Assembly: GCA_964023275.1 (NCBI GenBank)
Contig: OZ029921.1
Span: forward strand, 16,900,204 to 16,964,203
Direction: 5' to 3'
Length of the DNA: 64,000 nt
DNA from: Norana najaformis
Lineage: Eukaryota; Annelida; Clitellata; Crassiclitellata; Hormogastridae
Made by a program: the position numbers and the translations under genes. The notes below the pieces were generated by a model. It worked only from the letters and a program-made list of their open reading frames with translations, had not been told where the DNA came from and searched no databases. Shown here piece after piece: positions 29,201 to 44,200 of the stretch (positions within the stretch are counted from its first letter, which is position 1; each line of letters begins with the position of its first letter).

Positions 29201-32200
29201 TCGCTTACTGAGTGCTATTATAACTGAAGTGAAGGTATCAGATGTTCACTTTAAGTTGCTGCCAACTTACTTGCTCTACATGGTTTCTCGATATGCTCTC
29301 ATCGGTCGATTTCGTTCTGGCATGAACGTGAGCGACCGCGTCTCTCACTTGAACATACTTTCAACAAAGGTTGTCAGAAGAATCGACAGATTGATTGAGG
29401 TCAGAAGAGAAGAAACTTTTAGTAAACTTATCATGCTTTTGAATGAGAATGCTTTCAAATGAGAATACATTTTATTGGGAATGCTTTTAGTTGAGAATGC
29501 TTTCAGATGAGAATGCTTTTGGAGTTGTATTGTTGTAGTTGTGAAATTTATATTGTGCCTCTTGAGGAAAACTGAACACGTATTATACTGCAAACAATAA
29601 ATGACTGATATTTTAGGTTATTTATTTAGCCAACTCTGAATATTGCATATGTATGATTTTAATGGGCTTATCGCTCAAATTGTAATGTGGAGTGTTTGAG
29701 TTTAAGCCTCCTCTGAGAATGTCATGGCATAGGGATTTAGAGCAAGTCCTAAATGTATAATAGACTGATGCTTGTCATTAGATATTGTTGATATGTAAAT
29801 TAAAATATACATATTCTCATATATTGATGTATATATACATAAACATAATCATGTGTGTATACATAAACATAATTCTACATACATGATATACATATTTATG
29901 ATATATGTATATATGAATATGTGTATAAATGTGTTATATAATAGCCTTGAGCAAGATTTGAATTGAACTACATATGACCATTAGATGCATATGAGAACCT
30001 GTAATACACAGGTGGAAGAAATCTTAAGAATCTTGAGAAATGGGTTAAAGAGCACAGGCGTGTTATTCCTTCACAATTGCTCAATAGTATTAGAGAAGTA
30101 TTGATGATAAACGTGTAAATAAATAAAATCAATGTGAAAATAAATCAGTAAATGAAATAAATAGAAATACCTCTGATATCAAATGTAGGAAAACCAGAAG
30201 TATGCTGGGACGCTTGCATTTTGGATGGCCAACTCGTCAGAGCTTTTGAACTTCCTGTCTCGTGATCGAGGTCTCCGTTCACATACGTCGGAAGCTCAGG
30301 ACCACCTTGCTGCCTGTGTCCAGATGGCATTTATGTCTCTTGTTCACTGTCTCCAGGAAGACCTCAACCAGGCCATGCCAGTCTTCTTAGAAATGACTCC
30401 AGATGTCACGGAAGCACCTGGTATGAAGCTGGTGCAGTATCAGCATATCCATAAAAGTTTTCCAACAACTTTTTAAAAACTTTTTTAAAGTGTTATGAGA
30501 ATTTATATTCATAAATGTTTACCTGACAAATATACTTTTGCTTTAAACTGTTATGGACTTTTGTCAAGCGTTTTTGTGTGCAAATCATTAAGAGGTGTGT
30601 TGCATAGAGCATGAATGCCGGGAAGTCTTTCCACTGGTGACCAACTCATGTGTTTAGCTGTTGTCTGCTTACAAGGCATCTGGGGAGAATGCTTTACAGC
30701 TGTGTGGTTGCATTACATTACTTTCCTTGTTAAACTCATGACTTTTATGGTGGACAATTTCTCTAACTGTATTTTGCAAAAATGATAATTACACTGGTTG
30801 CCCATCAAAGGAAGAATTGAGAATTGCTTGAGTTATTCAATCCTCATTTGAGTATCAATATTTCACAGAGCAATGGACCCGTGTTTCCTCTCTTCCAGTC
30901 TGCCGATCATGTTGCTGTGTCACACAGTACCTGCTGGTAGTTTTTACAAGCATTGGCTATAACCAGTATCTTGAATGGAATGCTTGATGGGATATTGGCT
31001 GATAGTTATTCTGTTTGACTTTCACCTCTGCACCTGTGGTTCAGATGTCAATCCATTATGTAAAATTGTTGAGTCTTGTAATGAACAGGTAAGGGTTATC
31101 CAGTTTTCACACTGCTTTTAATGTGTTTGCTTCAACCTTTGTTGATAAAGTACGCACAAAAAACAATTATCTTCCAGACACTTACAGTGTTGTGTTTTGT
31201 TAAATGTGTTTATTCCAAAGACTTATCTGCAGTTTGCTGGTTTCTTTCAGATAATGTTGTCAGAATCCTGTCGTCAGTCATTGCAATGCTCCTGACAACA
31301 AATGTCAATGCTGCTCTAACGATCCAGCTTTTCTCGCAGATGTTTCATTTCATCAATATGTGGCTGTTCAATCGGTTGGTAAGGGACCGTCAGCTGTGCA
31401 CCCGCGAATGGGGACGAAGGCTGCGCCACCACCTGAGTCGCATCGAAGTTTGGTCGGAAAAGCAGGGTCTTGAGCTGGCAGCAGAATGCCATCTGGGGAG
31501 GATAATCCAGGTCTGTAGGAGGACCATCTAACCATAATCTAGTCTGATGCATGAAACATCTATAGCACGATTATTGTTATGCACAGGCATCAATCAGTGG
31601 TTGCTTATAAGTAAAATCGCATTCTGAGGCATTGGACACAACGAATTGAAATTTGTTCTGATATCCAAATGAATAGAATCAGACTGTAAAGGATGAAGTT
31701 TAGTTTTGCATTTCATACTGCAAATGAACTAAACTATCTTAAGTAGCACTTTTTCAGGTACATCATAATTATAACCTTGAGAGGTCAACAAAGGATGCTG
31801 TACAAATACCATGTTATCTACTTACATACGTACATACATACATCCTGATTTATAATATTAGTTATATGTAATAAGTACATTACATAGTTCTGAACTGACA
31901 TCTTGTGCACTTATATTCACCACTTATACTTGTTGATGTATTAGCACTTTATAGATTTCAAGGTCCAGTGAATTGCTTATTTGATTGAGTGCTGATTCTC
32001 TTAAGTAACATTTCCTTGTGCTGAGTTTGTTTCTGTTTAGATAAGAACTGTTTCTCTTGCAGAGTGCTCATTTGCTGGAGCTGCCAAAGAGAAGTGCAGA
32101 CGACATAACCATCATTTGTTCTTCGTGCTACAAACTGAATTCGCTGCAACTGAAGAAGCTTCTAGAAAACTACATCCCTGGACCGGATGAGCCCAGCATC

Positions 32201-35200
32201 AGCCCAGAGTTCATCGACCGGGTCATTGGCATTGCCCAGAACACGGCAGATGAGACAGCAAGGAACGAAGGTCAAGAGATCCGGCTGATGGAAGATTCGG
32301 AGTTGCGTCTGCCGTTTCTTATGCCAGATGATGGCTACTCATGTGAATTCATAAAGGGAATCTTGAAAGACATTGTTGATTATGTTGAGCCACTGAACAA
32401 AGCTGGTGAGTTTCCAACCATGAGGCCTACTTGATATTAGTAAAAAAAGTAAAGTATCTCATATCTCACAAGTTGGAGACGTCGGAGAGGCGCTGCTCTC
32501 CTTTTCTTGGCCCTTGAGCTGGCAGTAGATGAATCCCAAGATCCTGGACCCGGGGTCAGTGCATCGCAGGACTTACCATTTACTTCCCAGCTTACATCAG
32601 TAACAAATTATACTGCTTGGTGACAGAGGCACGTGTGCACAAACAACTTTGACTAGACATGTTACAGATAGACCACCATGCCACACTTGCTATTAATATA
32701 ATCATTACTAAACCTGATATTTCTTTGGCACAAAAAATAGAAGTGTACATTCACAGGAACTAATTGCTTGTGTGCTTGAGTCACTAAGTGTACATGTTTA
32801 CTTTGTCAGCGTCAAAGTCCAAGCTGCACGTATTTATTTAGATATTTATTATTTTTATTTTCTTTTATGGCTAGCAGTAACATATCAGATTATGTTAAAC
32901 AGTTTTGCTTTAAGCAGTTTTTATAGTCCTTAAGCGGTCATAAAGAGCGATTACCATATCACGAAATGCTTAACCAATCAGCTGCATACTATGCATGTAA
33001 GCTCCCATATGGTAAATGACTGAACAGGATCATTCATGCATGGCCTGAAAAATTTTTTCAATCTGCATACATTCTTTAGTCAACAGTTAAAGACCATCTC
33101 TTTGAGTGCAGTTTGATATTTTCAGTTCAGGGATGCTCCTAAGAAGTTTCCTTCAGCTGGCAGCCAATTAATTAATGTCTCATTACATTACATCATCTTA
33201 ATTCAACTTTTGCACTGGATATAAAGCACTGGATTTATTTCAAGAAAAAATTATAACTCATTGACATCGGTCTTGGCCTACTTGATGAGCATTAACTATG
33301 ATTTATATATATAATCACATGAAATTAGTCAAGGGCTATTTTATAAGATGAAAAAATTAGCTTTCAGCAAGAAGAATCTAAATTGTAACATTATATTTGA
33401 CCTACTTGATTATTTTTTTCTTTACTGGTTTTTGCAGCATTGTGTCTATGTTGTTTTATGCTCTTTCTTTAGGGATCTGTCGCCTGATTGTCAACAAAAG
33501 TCCTCAGAATCCATCTGGTTTATGGACTGTTCATTTTTCATCCAGCGAGGTAAAAAACCATTGCTTTGCATGAGAATATTTTTTACATTAAAATATTACA
33601 TTAAAAGTCCTGTTCTGTATAGTTTTCTATGTTTTCTTTGATCAAACTGTTCTCTGATAAGAGATAGTTCGAAAAAGTAGTAGCTTGGACGTCTTGAATC
33701 CTTTTGTGCATTTTTGTGCGTTGTGTCTTAACCGTGTATTTGGAACAATTTGGAAGTTGTTGAACATGCATGTATATTTTGATGACGTGAAGTCTAGAAA
33801 ATCCCTGCTTCAGTCATTTGCAAAGTAACTTATTGGCAAAAATCATCTCGAACGAAGTTTTTTTCATTTGATTTTTGTCCTTGCTCTTGCATTGCTTGTA
33901 CTGACATGTATTTTTTAACATAAATATTATAACAAAATGTAGTATGTGACTCTAATAGGTATATAATAAGCTGCTGTGTTCATTATTTAAGTGATTTCTG
34001 ATTTGTATTTTCATGATTGTTACCTAAACTGTAGGCCTCAGAAAGTGCTGGAAGCTTGCAAATGGTTGATCCCAACAGAAGAAGCTTTCCACCTGCTGGT
34101 GGTCCACCAATTCCTGAAGTAGTTGTGCTTTCCTTCCGCAAACTAAACAACAGCCTTGGTTTAAGCATCGTGGCTGCCGTAGTAAGATATCTTTGCAAGT
34201 CATTTATTCTGTGAATATATTGTATGTGAAATTGAGCTGATTTACATGTAGCACCAAAGAGATTAGAAAATGATATATTGGAGTTAAATATTATGCCTAG
34301 TTAAATATTATGTGTGCATATTCAGTATGATTGACAAGCAAGCCAATCAGCTGAATAGACATAAGGCACTAAAATTTATGGAGTTGTTGGCTTGTACATA
34401 GAAGAAGGAATTCACTTGTTTAAGGATTCTGAAGAAGTTTATTAATAGCAATCCAAGACTGAACATCACCAGAAACCAAAGTGAGTAGTTGGAGAACAGG
34501 ATTAGATGTACAGCTGTCGAATTAGTGGGATAGCTGGGTATCAGAGTAAGGTTTAACGTGACCCATCTGGCCGCAGATATGCACAGAATGTAGTTATACA
34601 GTTGTTTGGTAATTTACCATGTAGATAGCTAGAAAGTTAATATACAATAGTGGAGTTTAAGAATTAGTTCTTATCGAATGAATTTATCCTAGACTTGTTC
34701 TTCTTGTGAGGTAAGATCATATGTGTTATGCTACCAATTGGCTATGTATCATATTCTGATCTAACTTGATCGTTCTAATCTTTAGTGCAGTGTGTCACAA
34801 TACTGCAGAAGGCATTATCAGTAATCACTTTGAAGGAAACTGCTTATTCAGAATCCTTTATCTGAGAGACAGAAAGCAGGTTGTAATGGTTTAGGCAAAA
34901 GTACATACATGTAGTAAGTGGCTCTAATGTTCAATAGGTATATTATGTTGGAAAAGATGATTTTTGAGTCTGGATATGAATGACATTGAAGAACTGAAAA
35001 AACTGGACACATGTTGGTTAAAAGCAATTCCATTGGTGCTTGATTACTACAGTTGAAACTATTTTCAGTCTTACAGTGGCTTAGGTAAAGGGTCAGTGAT
35101 TAACCTGTAAAATGATTCTGTTTTGTCTGCTCTGCCATTTGAGTGATGTGTAAATTTAGATTACTGTAGATTACTTTACAAGGTATTTTATAGAACTTTG

Positions 35201-38200
35201 CTGTCATGTTGTAACAGGGCGTTAATCAGAATATCAGAAGAATCTTCATTAAGTCTGTGGTTCCAGGTGGAGCTGCAGCAGCGGTACGATTTTTTCATAC
35301 CTTGTGTAATAACATTATTAATATTTTATTGGTAAATACCATAAATGTAAATGATATTGGTATTGATTTGAACTGTGAACTGCTGTAGTACTGTTAGCTT
35401 AATATGTAGCAGTTCACTGGATGACTGCTTTTAAATGAAATCTTACCAACAATCATGATCCCTTGTCTCTTGGGGCAACCTCAGATGAGCGTAGTTATAT
35501 CCATGATGTTGTGCATTGCCTTCCTCTCTTGTGCCCAAAACCATGTTGTAGCAGATCTTTTTATACTTCTCTGATCCTTGAAGGCCACTCAGAGACGCAA
35601 AACTGCTCATGTGTTTTTATGCATAATCTGTTTTTATGTCTGTTTTGTTGTGATCATCAGTTTGAATCTTGTTTTAACTTGTGTTCCTTCACAGTGGTGG
35701 TTAAACGAATGTACAGTCTGATATATTCTGTGGGTTTTAGAGCACATGTAATTTATTTATATGCATATAGTTTACCATTCATCTGTAATTACTGTGTTTG
35801 AAGGATGGACGATTGCATGCTGGTGATGAGCTACTGGAAGTGGATGGACAAAGTTTGATTGGAATGACACAAGAGGGGTAGGAATAAGGATGCTGTGTGA
35901 GAATTTACCACCTATACCTTTTCACGACTTTGTCAGTTGGGAAATACAAAGACCCAAAACAACAGATTAATTAAGGCATTTTGTCTTTTGTAGGCGTGTA
36001 ACTGATTTTTATCTTAATTTGTTACCTTGTTTTATACTTAATTTTTTCACTCTATATTTTAAATTGATTTTGTCCATTTGTTTTAAATTTATTTTGTCCA
36101 TTTCTTTTAAATTGATTAGTCCATTTGTTCTTTAAATTGTTAGTCTTACCTGTATTTGGTCATGTTTGGATTTTTCATAATTTTGTTGTTTACATTTTTT
36201 CTTAAATTGATCACTGATTTGTTCATAATTTTGCCATTTTCTGCCTCTTCTTCCAAGATTCAAGCAGTTTCTGGCAGTTTGTTGCAACGTTTATGAAAGT
36301 AGAAGAAGATTGTAGAATATCTAAGTTAATCAAATCTTTGGTTGCATGGTGGCAGATACCTAATGCATTTGATCCACTAATTTATCTGTAGCTGATTCAT
36401 TTGAAACTGATAATTCACTGTGAAGCCTATTAACTAGTAAGCAAAGGTTTCCCAGTGGTTGGATAGCTGTTGCCATGTTTTACTTGAATATCCTTCAATC
36501 CAAGGCCAATGTTTCCAAGGACTTGTTAGAAGAGATATGGAATAAATTAATAATTACCTCACCTCAACCTTCCACAAAGAGAATGGAACAGAAAAGCAAA
36601 CAGCGGGATAATTCATTTATATGTTTTTTCTTTATAAGCTATTTTTGTGTAGCTGTTTAAGTTTCATAAATTGTTGGCTGACTGCGGCATAAATTCTGTT
36701 CATGGTTGTAGTGCGGCTGCAGTCATGTCCCATGCGGGACAGGTGGTCACCCTTAAGGTCGCCAAGCAGAGTGCTGTTTATTATGGTCTGGCCACTCAAC
36801 TTGGTCAACAGTCGCCTCCTGCAGCCATCTCAAATCCTCCATTTCCACGTATGTTATGTCGGCATTTGTATTTCCATTTATGTAGCACCACTGTATATAA
36901 AATCAGTCAATGGCACTAAGCTTATGTGCATAGAGAACTTGCTTCATGATCTTACAGGTTGCTTGCTTTAGAGGAGGGTCAGATCCATAATCACTGAATT
37001 ACAAGGTGAGAATTTGACAAATCGGCCACCATGTCACACAGTTTGAGACTTGATGGCCAAAAAGAAAAAAATATCTATTCAAAATAAAATGGAGTTTCTG
37101 TAAAATGTAGACTAACTGTGAAAGGGCCAATTATGTAGACAAACATGTCTCAAGAAGGCCTGCAAATTTTCCGACTTTAATATCCATGGTTTCACGATTT
37201 CCATGTAGCTTTGGTTTGTTATGTAGTTTCAGAAATGTAAAACATTTGACATCTTACTATATAACATATTTTTAATGATATATGATGTGTGAAGAATGCT
37301 ACTTTGTAAATATTTACCAAAATGTTCATTCATCATGATGTAGGCCAATCTGCATCAGTTGAGCCAGTGATCTCCAGATGTAAACATAAAAGTAGTAGCA
37401 AGATGCTAGTTATGCAGGAAGTAAGCATTTGACCATTAGTCAAACATTTGCAGCAATTTTTCCATAATACTACAGTAGGTGTGATATTCAGAATTTAATT
37501 TGTGCTGGTCTACAATAGTTATGTGCTTCACAGATTGGTTCCAGAATCCTAAGTAGGTAACTTCAGACACAATTTTAGGTGATTTTCCATGGCCTGGAAA
37601 GGTATGTGAGCGGTTGTGTAGGGTCTTCAAATTTTATACTTTAAACTTAATTAAAAGATTCTGTGAAATCGGACATTCGATTAAGCAGTAGTGCAGTACC
37701 GTGTACTGATCCGGTTCATGCAGAGTCGATTACTGTGATGCTTTTTGTGGTCAGGTTTGACTCTGAGCATGACAGTTATGACTTGTGCTTCATTAAGTAT
37801 CTGAAATGACTATATATATTTTATATGATTTAAATAAAGTGATTATGTTTTCAAATGTTGTGTTTTAACTTGAGGTAGTTGTGGTTAAAAAAATCATGTA
37901 GCTCCTATTCAGATCTGTTGTCAGCTTGTATCTAGGGGCAAAAACATTTTACAGCCTTCTTAATTTTTGGTAACCCAGACAACCAGCTGGCCTCTCATCT
38001 GGTCACTCAGTCACATGGTTTCCCTGTTGAGAAAACCTAGAGCCATCACTATGCATAGGAAGGCAAATGCTGCTTTTGGGAGAATTACAAAGATGTAGAA
38101 GAACAATGGATGCATTATGAAAGCCAAGATTCGTCCGTATGAACCCATAGTATTAATCAAGCTCATTGCTGTATGGAGCTGAAACCTGGCTAATGACAGT

Positions 38201-41200
38201 GGTAGATAGGAAGATGATGGAGATAGCAAATAGATAGATGGTTGAGGAGAATTTTACATGTTTCATGTCAAACAAAGTGAGGAACAACAAGACAAAGGGG
38301 AAATAGAGAATATTATCAGAAAAGGGAAGACTTAAGCGAATGGGACAAATGGGTCATATGGGCAAAGACAGAAGGTCCAACCAAGCAATGAATTGATTGT
38401 CGGAGCAGAAAAGAAGAAGAGAAAGAACTGGCTGGAGACGATCAGAGATGATCTGAGTTGTCTGGAGATGTCATAGGATGAGGCAAGAAGATTGATGATG
38501 AACAGGAATGAGTGGAGAAGCTGCATTGCTCGATGTGCAGACCTGCACAGGAAGGACTAAGTACTAAATAAGTAGGAAACTATTAAAACCTGGAAATAGT
38601 TCCATACTACTTTGTTTAAAATACTAATGCCAACTAGAAAAACCTCAAAGCTGGTATGGTTTCTGTTTCTGTTTTCTTTTAGAGCCATCTGGTGGGTTTG
38701 TGCCACACCCATCATCTGTGACTCTACCGAGGGCACACCAGCCCTTCTCAGCTCGAGTGGATGGCAGAGATTCAACCCTAAGACGTCAGCAGGGCTCAGT
38801 GTACCCACAGCATCAAGCGATGCCTCCTGGTGGGTTGAGTGTGTTGCTATGTGGCTTGAAATATATGAAAAGTGTCATGTTCACTTGATGCTTGCAAATG
38901 GAAAAGGCCAAGCCCTTAGCAATGAGTCTTTATGTCCTCAATTGACAAGGTTAATGGTCTGCTGTGTTCTTTGTAGGTTTCCAGCAGAATGATTATGCAT
39001 CTCCACGTAATGTAGGCAACTATCCTCCAGAATACATGCGTCGCAGTCAGCCAGCACTCGGACATCTGGATTATAATCCGCAACCACCTGTTCAGCCGTT
39101 CAGTCAGCCGCCCCTAAGCAATGGAGATGGATATAAGAGTTCAACTTCTGTGCCTACAGGTGGTCGCTACTCTAGAGCTATTCGTCCTCCGATGGATGGT
39201 CGTGCTGTTCCCATCCGTTCCAAGTCAGTTCCAGATTTTGACGAGATGGATTATGGTGGAGAAATGAGGATGAGACCAGCAGGCAGTACGCTTCCTGGTA
39301 GAAACCAGGGTAGGGATTCTATGTATCAGCAGCGAAGGCCAGGGGAGGATCATAAGCGGCCAGTTCTTTACCCTTCAACGAGAGAGGTTTATTCTGGAGG
39401 AAATTACCCTACAATGCGTGGAGTTCCCTCTGCTCAAGGACCACGCCCTCTGAATGCAAGCGGTGGATCTTTTGCAGCTTCAAACGTTCACCGTCAGTAT
39501 GGTAGATCAGGAAGACCTGCCAATCCTGCAGGTGTTCCACCTGGGAACATGCGACCGGCTCAGACTTTTTCGCCATCGCAGCAAGCCATTGCCTATGGTC
39601 CACCAGGAAATGCAGAGAAGTCACATCCAATGAATGGTGGCCGGCCTCGAGCATACCAGTTTGAGGATCAAGGAAAGGACCCAAGAACAGCATCAAGCAA
39701 AGGATCTACTCTCACGCGCTATCCAAACGTCAGTGGACTCAACACTATTGGACTTAATGATTGGCAAGAACCCCAAACTGCTCAGAATCGAACGGCAAAC
39801 CCATATCTTTCCCAGGTGGGCACTGCTAATCCTCCTTCAGCCATGCAAGGGCCTCATCCATCATCTGTGTCACAACGTTACAATGGTCCCTCCATTCACC
39901 AAGAGCAGCCGTTGTATCATGGCCAGAGAACACAACGACGGGAAGGTGTTACCCCACCCGTACCTCCACCACCATCCGACATCTATGCATCAGTTTCCAA
40001 GGCGACTGCTATTCCAAACCACTCATATGTTGGTCCAGGACCTGTAAATGTTAGAAAAGATTATCAGGATCAGCGGTGGAACCCTCCACAGCCCTCACAA
40101 AATGCAAGACTGCAACAGATGGTAGATCATAAGGAACCTGAATATGCCCAAGTTCGACCAAGGGCTAATACTGCCTCTCACTCCCAGCCATTGGCTTCAC
40201 GATCCTCAGTGATCTCACCCTGGGTGAGGGAAGAGCAAGAGTTGGAAGACAAGAGAAGAGAGGAAGAGAAGAGGCAACTTCGGGCACAGGAGATATTTGA
40301 GCTTAATCAGCGACAAAACCTGACAAAAGAAGAAGTGGATAGACTGAAGCGGCTGAAGCTCGAAGCCGAATTCGACCGAAGACTAGAAGAAGTTAGTAAC
40401 CAAGATGATCAGGATGATGACACTGACATCACACCTGCTGTGAGTAGCTTCCGATGCTTAGTCATCACCCTCAAATGCTTAATCATCACACTTATATTTT
40501 ATGCTTTTGTATCTTTCTGCTTGGAATGTTTTGATGCTATAACTTTGAATTTTTGCTCTGCTAAGACAGAACTGTATCAGAGTTTTAGTTGCTCTACGTT
40601 GAAAACTGTTTGCTTCTAAAACTTCACTATTGTCTGATACATTTTTGCATTGTAGGAGAAAATTTATACAGAGCCTCTTAGGTTCGTGGGTGCTGCAGTG
40701 AAATTATTTGACGTGTAAAATGCAATGATGTAAAATCAATCCAGAAAATTGCATTTCAATCTTCGACTACTCACCAAATTCAAAAATCTCACTTACAGGT
40801 CATCAAACTTAGTTTGGATAATTTAATGCCTGTGTCATCAAACTGTTACCAACATTAAAATCACTTGTCAGTGACCATTATTATACTCTTGCCTTTGCAT
40901 AACTCAGCCGTAGTTTCAAATGAACATTCATCCATGCCTCAGATTCAGATGTGTTTTGTGTTTGCAATTAGAATAAATAAAATAAAACAAATGTGAATAA
41001 ATATGAATAAATATAAAATAAAATAAATATGTTAAAATAAATAAGTAAAACAAATAAATTACGAATTTGTCGGTCTCTAAGAAGTGGGTGGCCAGATTGG
41101 ATACCCTATTGTCCTATGAGTTTTTAACATAATGGTAATGCCAAAATATACATCACTTGTCATCCAGTTAACAGAGGAGTTAGAGCAGAGAAGAAAAGGT

Positions 41201-44200
41201 TGCTGTGTCATGCTACTATTGTGGTTGATTCTGTTCCTTTATACTATGAGTAACTAACGTCTGCCAATTCTTGTTGTGTAAGGGCCGAGCCAAACTTGTT
41301 AAGCACTATCAACAAGAGTATGAATTGCGGAGGCAGCAGATGGAGGAAGAGCGACTGAAGCGAGAGAAAAATCAGATGAAAGAACAAGAAGCAAAACGGC
41401 AATGGTTACTATCAGCCATTTGATTTCTCCTAGTTATTTGGAATAATTGAACTGTTGGAAAAACTTGCTAGGTTCTGCAGTAACTTATGAGGTCTGTAAT
41501 AACTTATTAGTTGTAATGCCGATTTCTGTAGTAAATTATTTGCTTCTGTATTAACTTATTTGGCTGTTAGTAATATTTAGTAAGTTATCAGGCTGCTGCA
41601 AATTTTAAGTTTTATGAGAGATGAATTGCTCAAGTTTCTTGCACAAAGCGTTGCACATGAAAGCCATGTGTCATGTTCGATCATTCTTGCCACCCGAGCT
41701 TATGAAGACAGTTGCCTGTAGTAGAGTCAGAGAAAAACTCGACTACTGTAATTCACTGCTGTACTGCACTACAAAGTCTAACTTCGCCAAACTGCAACAC
41801 GTCCAGAACTTGTTAGCCCGTCTGGTGACAGGATCTCGCAGGTTTGATGACATCATTCCTGTATCGGCAAAGCTATGTTGGCTGCCTGTCAGCTCCAGAA
41901 TCACTTACAAGATGGCTCTCATTACACATAAGACTCTCCCGACCAATCAACTAGCTTATTTGTTATCTTCCCTATAGCACTACCAGCCATCCAGATCTCT
42001 GCAATCAGCTACACAAAATCTTCTGTCTCTCCATGACATCAGAGACTATCAGTCTGAATTTTCACAAGGTGGATTCAGGAGTTCTGCACCAGCCATTTGA
42101 AATAGACTTTCTGTTTACATAATTCATGACAATATTTCGCTAGAACATTCATACAGCAGCTTAAGACCTATTTGTATCGTCTTGCTTTTCTTGTCTGACC
42201 GCTGTGACCCACCCATGCCTATGATTCCTTGCTCAGTTGATGGACATATAGTGTATTAAATGAATTACTTACTTTCTTACTTAAAGAATTTTAAAGGGTC
42301 TGTGACAGGGTTTATTGTATGTTACAGGCAAGAACAGCGTTTAGGAGAACTGGATCGACAGAGAGTGGAAGAGAAACAGATGGATTTGCATAGACAGGAG
42401 GAACAGATGAAGCAGATGGAGGATTACCTTCGCAGGCAACGAGTAAGTCAACTGCACTCTATAGCAATCTGTTGTCCTTGTCAACCTGTGTGAGTTTATG
42501 TTGCGTGAATATGGTTAGAAATCTATGACTATCCATTGTGTCGTTAGTCAGAGAGGTTGTTGTGTGGTATCTGATTGCAGGGAAGGTTTCTCAAATCATT
42601 GGCTAGTTGTAATCATTTCTGGTTTTCAGTATTTTTTCTGAGAATTAAAAGAATAAAAAATCAGTAGTTTATTCTGAGAATAAACATTGGCATCTGTTTT
42701 AACTGCATAACCAACATATCAGAAATAGTAAATTTGATAAGGTCTTGTAACAGAGCAAAGGACCTTTTTCAAGTAAAATTGTTCATTATGCTGTTTAGTT
42801 TTATTATAATGCATGAACTTTGTTTAAATTTTGTACCAAAGTTGTAGTGTATTTTAAGCTTTTGTTTATTTCTTCATTTTGCAAAAACATTAGTATATTT
42901 TTGACTGTGTTCTTAGGCAGCAGGGTTGATTTCGATAATGCCACATAGGAGGCTCTTGCCCTTTCCTTGCCTCTATTTCATCAGCGATTGAAAACCATTC
43001 TGTTTGGTTATGGCTTAAGGTTGTAAGATACGGGGCGCTTCTGCGGAGTTTCTCACGAAGAAGTGCTATGTGAATGTGCAAATAGATGAGACTGAATATT
43101 TATTTATTTAGGTCCTAGTTGCAATAAAAGGTCAATCTATGGAAAGGCATAATTTCTGGCATGAATAAAACTATTGTTACTATTTAATGACAAGGCATCA
43201 AGGTGACTCTAGACTTGACCTGACCATGTTTAGGAGCTGAGAGCGAGACAGCACATGCGGTTGGAGGAATGGTACAGACACAATCATCTGATGGAGGAAG
43301 AGAGGATGAGGGAAGAGATGAGGAGGATATTGAGAAAGAAAAAAACTGTGATGGTACTTAGCGATAGCCATAAACGAGCAGTCAGCAATAGCTGGTGCTT
43401 TTGCCTTTCACCTGATTTGCTGTGCATGCTACGCGTTTAAGTGAAAATCAAATGCTGACCCAGATAATCAGAAATTTTCAATAACACTAATTAGCATAAT
43501 TCGTGTTATCATCTTTTAAAAGTCCATCTTGATGAAACCTGTCTTGTAAGCTGTTCAATCTTGAGAGGTACCGCTATTTGTTGATTTTTATGCTGTTGTT
43601 GTAGTCAATGCATTATGTAATTTCTTGGTCAGTGTTTGTCTAGTTTGTTAATATTCTAGTAATTATTGTCATCACAGTATTTATTTTATTTAACCAACAA
43701 TTCTTCTGTTGTGATCTGTGATTGAAGTATTTTCATGTGTCTGTGGGTTTTGAAAAGATTATTATCTCATTTTATATTTTTCTTGTGCTTCTGCACATTT
43801 AGACTGATTGGTAAGTTTTAGTTTACATTTTGCTAAATGCTATATGTTGTAATGTCTGTTATATCAGTTGTCTGCTGTTGTGATGTTGTCCGTTTGTGTT
43901 TGTTTAGCAGATGTGTCAGTGCACTGTTAAATGTTGTGAAAGTACTTCAGAAAGATAGGTTGACACTAATGCACCCTGCCTAAATGATTGGCACTTAACA
44001 TTTGCATGAATGTCATCATCTACTGCTGTGTGCAGAGAGGGAGAAAATGCCCAAGTGGAGAGCACCTGTTTGGTCTTCATGCTTGCTAACTAATCTTTGA
44101 TAAAATGCCACTGATAATCCAATGATGATTTGAAGCTTTCTTGCATAACATAATTGCTATACAGCATGTGTTTAAAATTACAAGCCCCCAATAAGATCAC

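Larger units (their letters stand above)
32406..35217 (+). other. AFDN introns around the two pre-PDZ exons
   Basis: Introns 32406..33472, 33550..34034 and 34182..35217 are AT-rich. I see no repeats, ncRNA genes or further exons that I can support. Confidence 0.65.
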
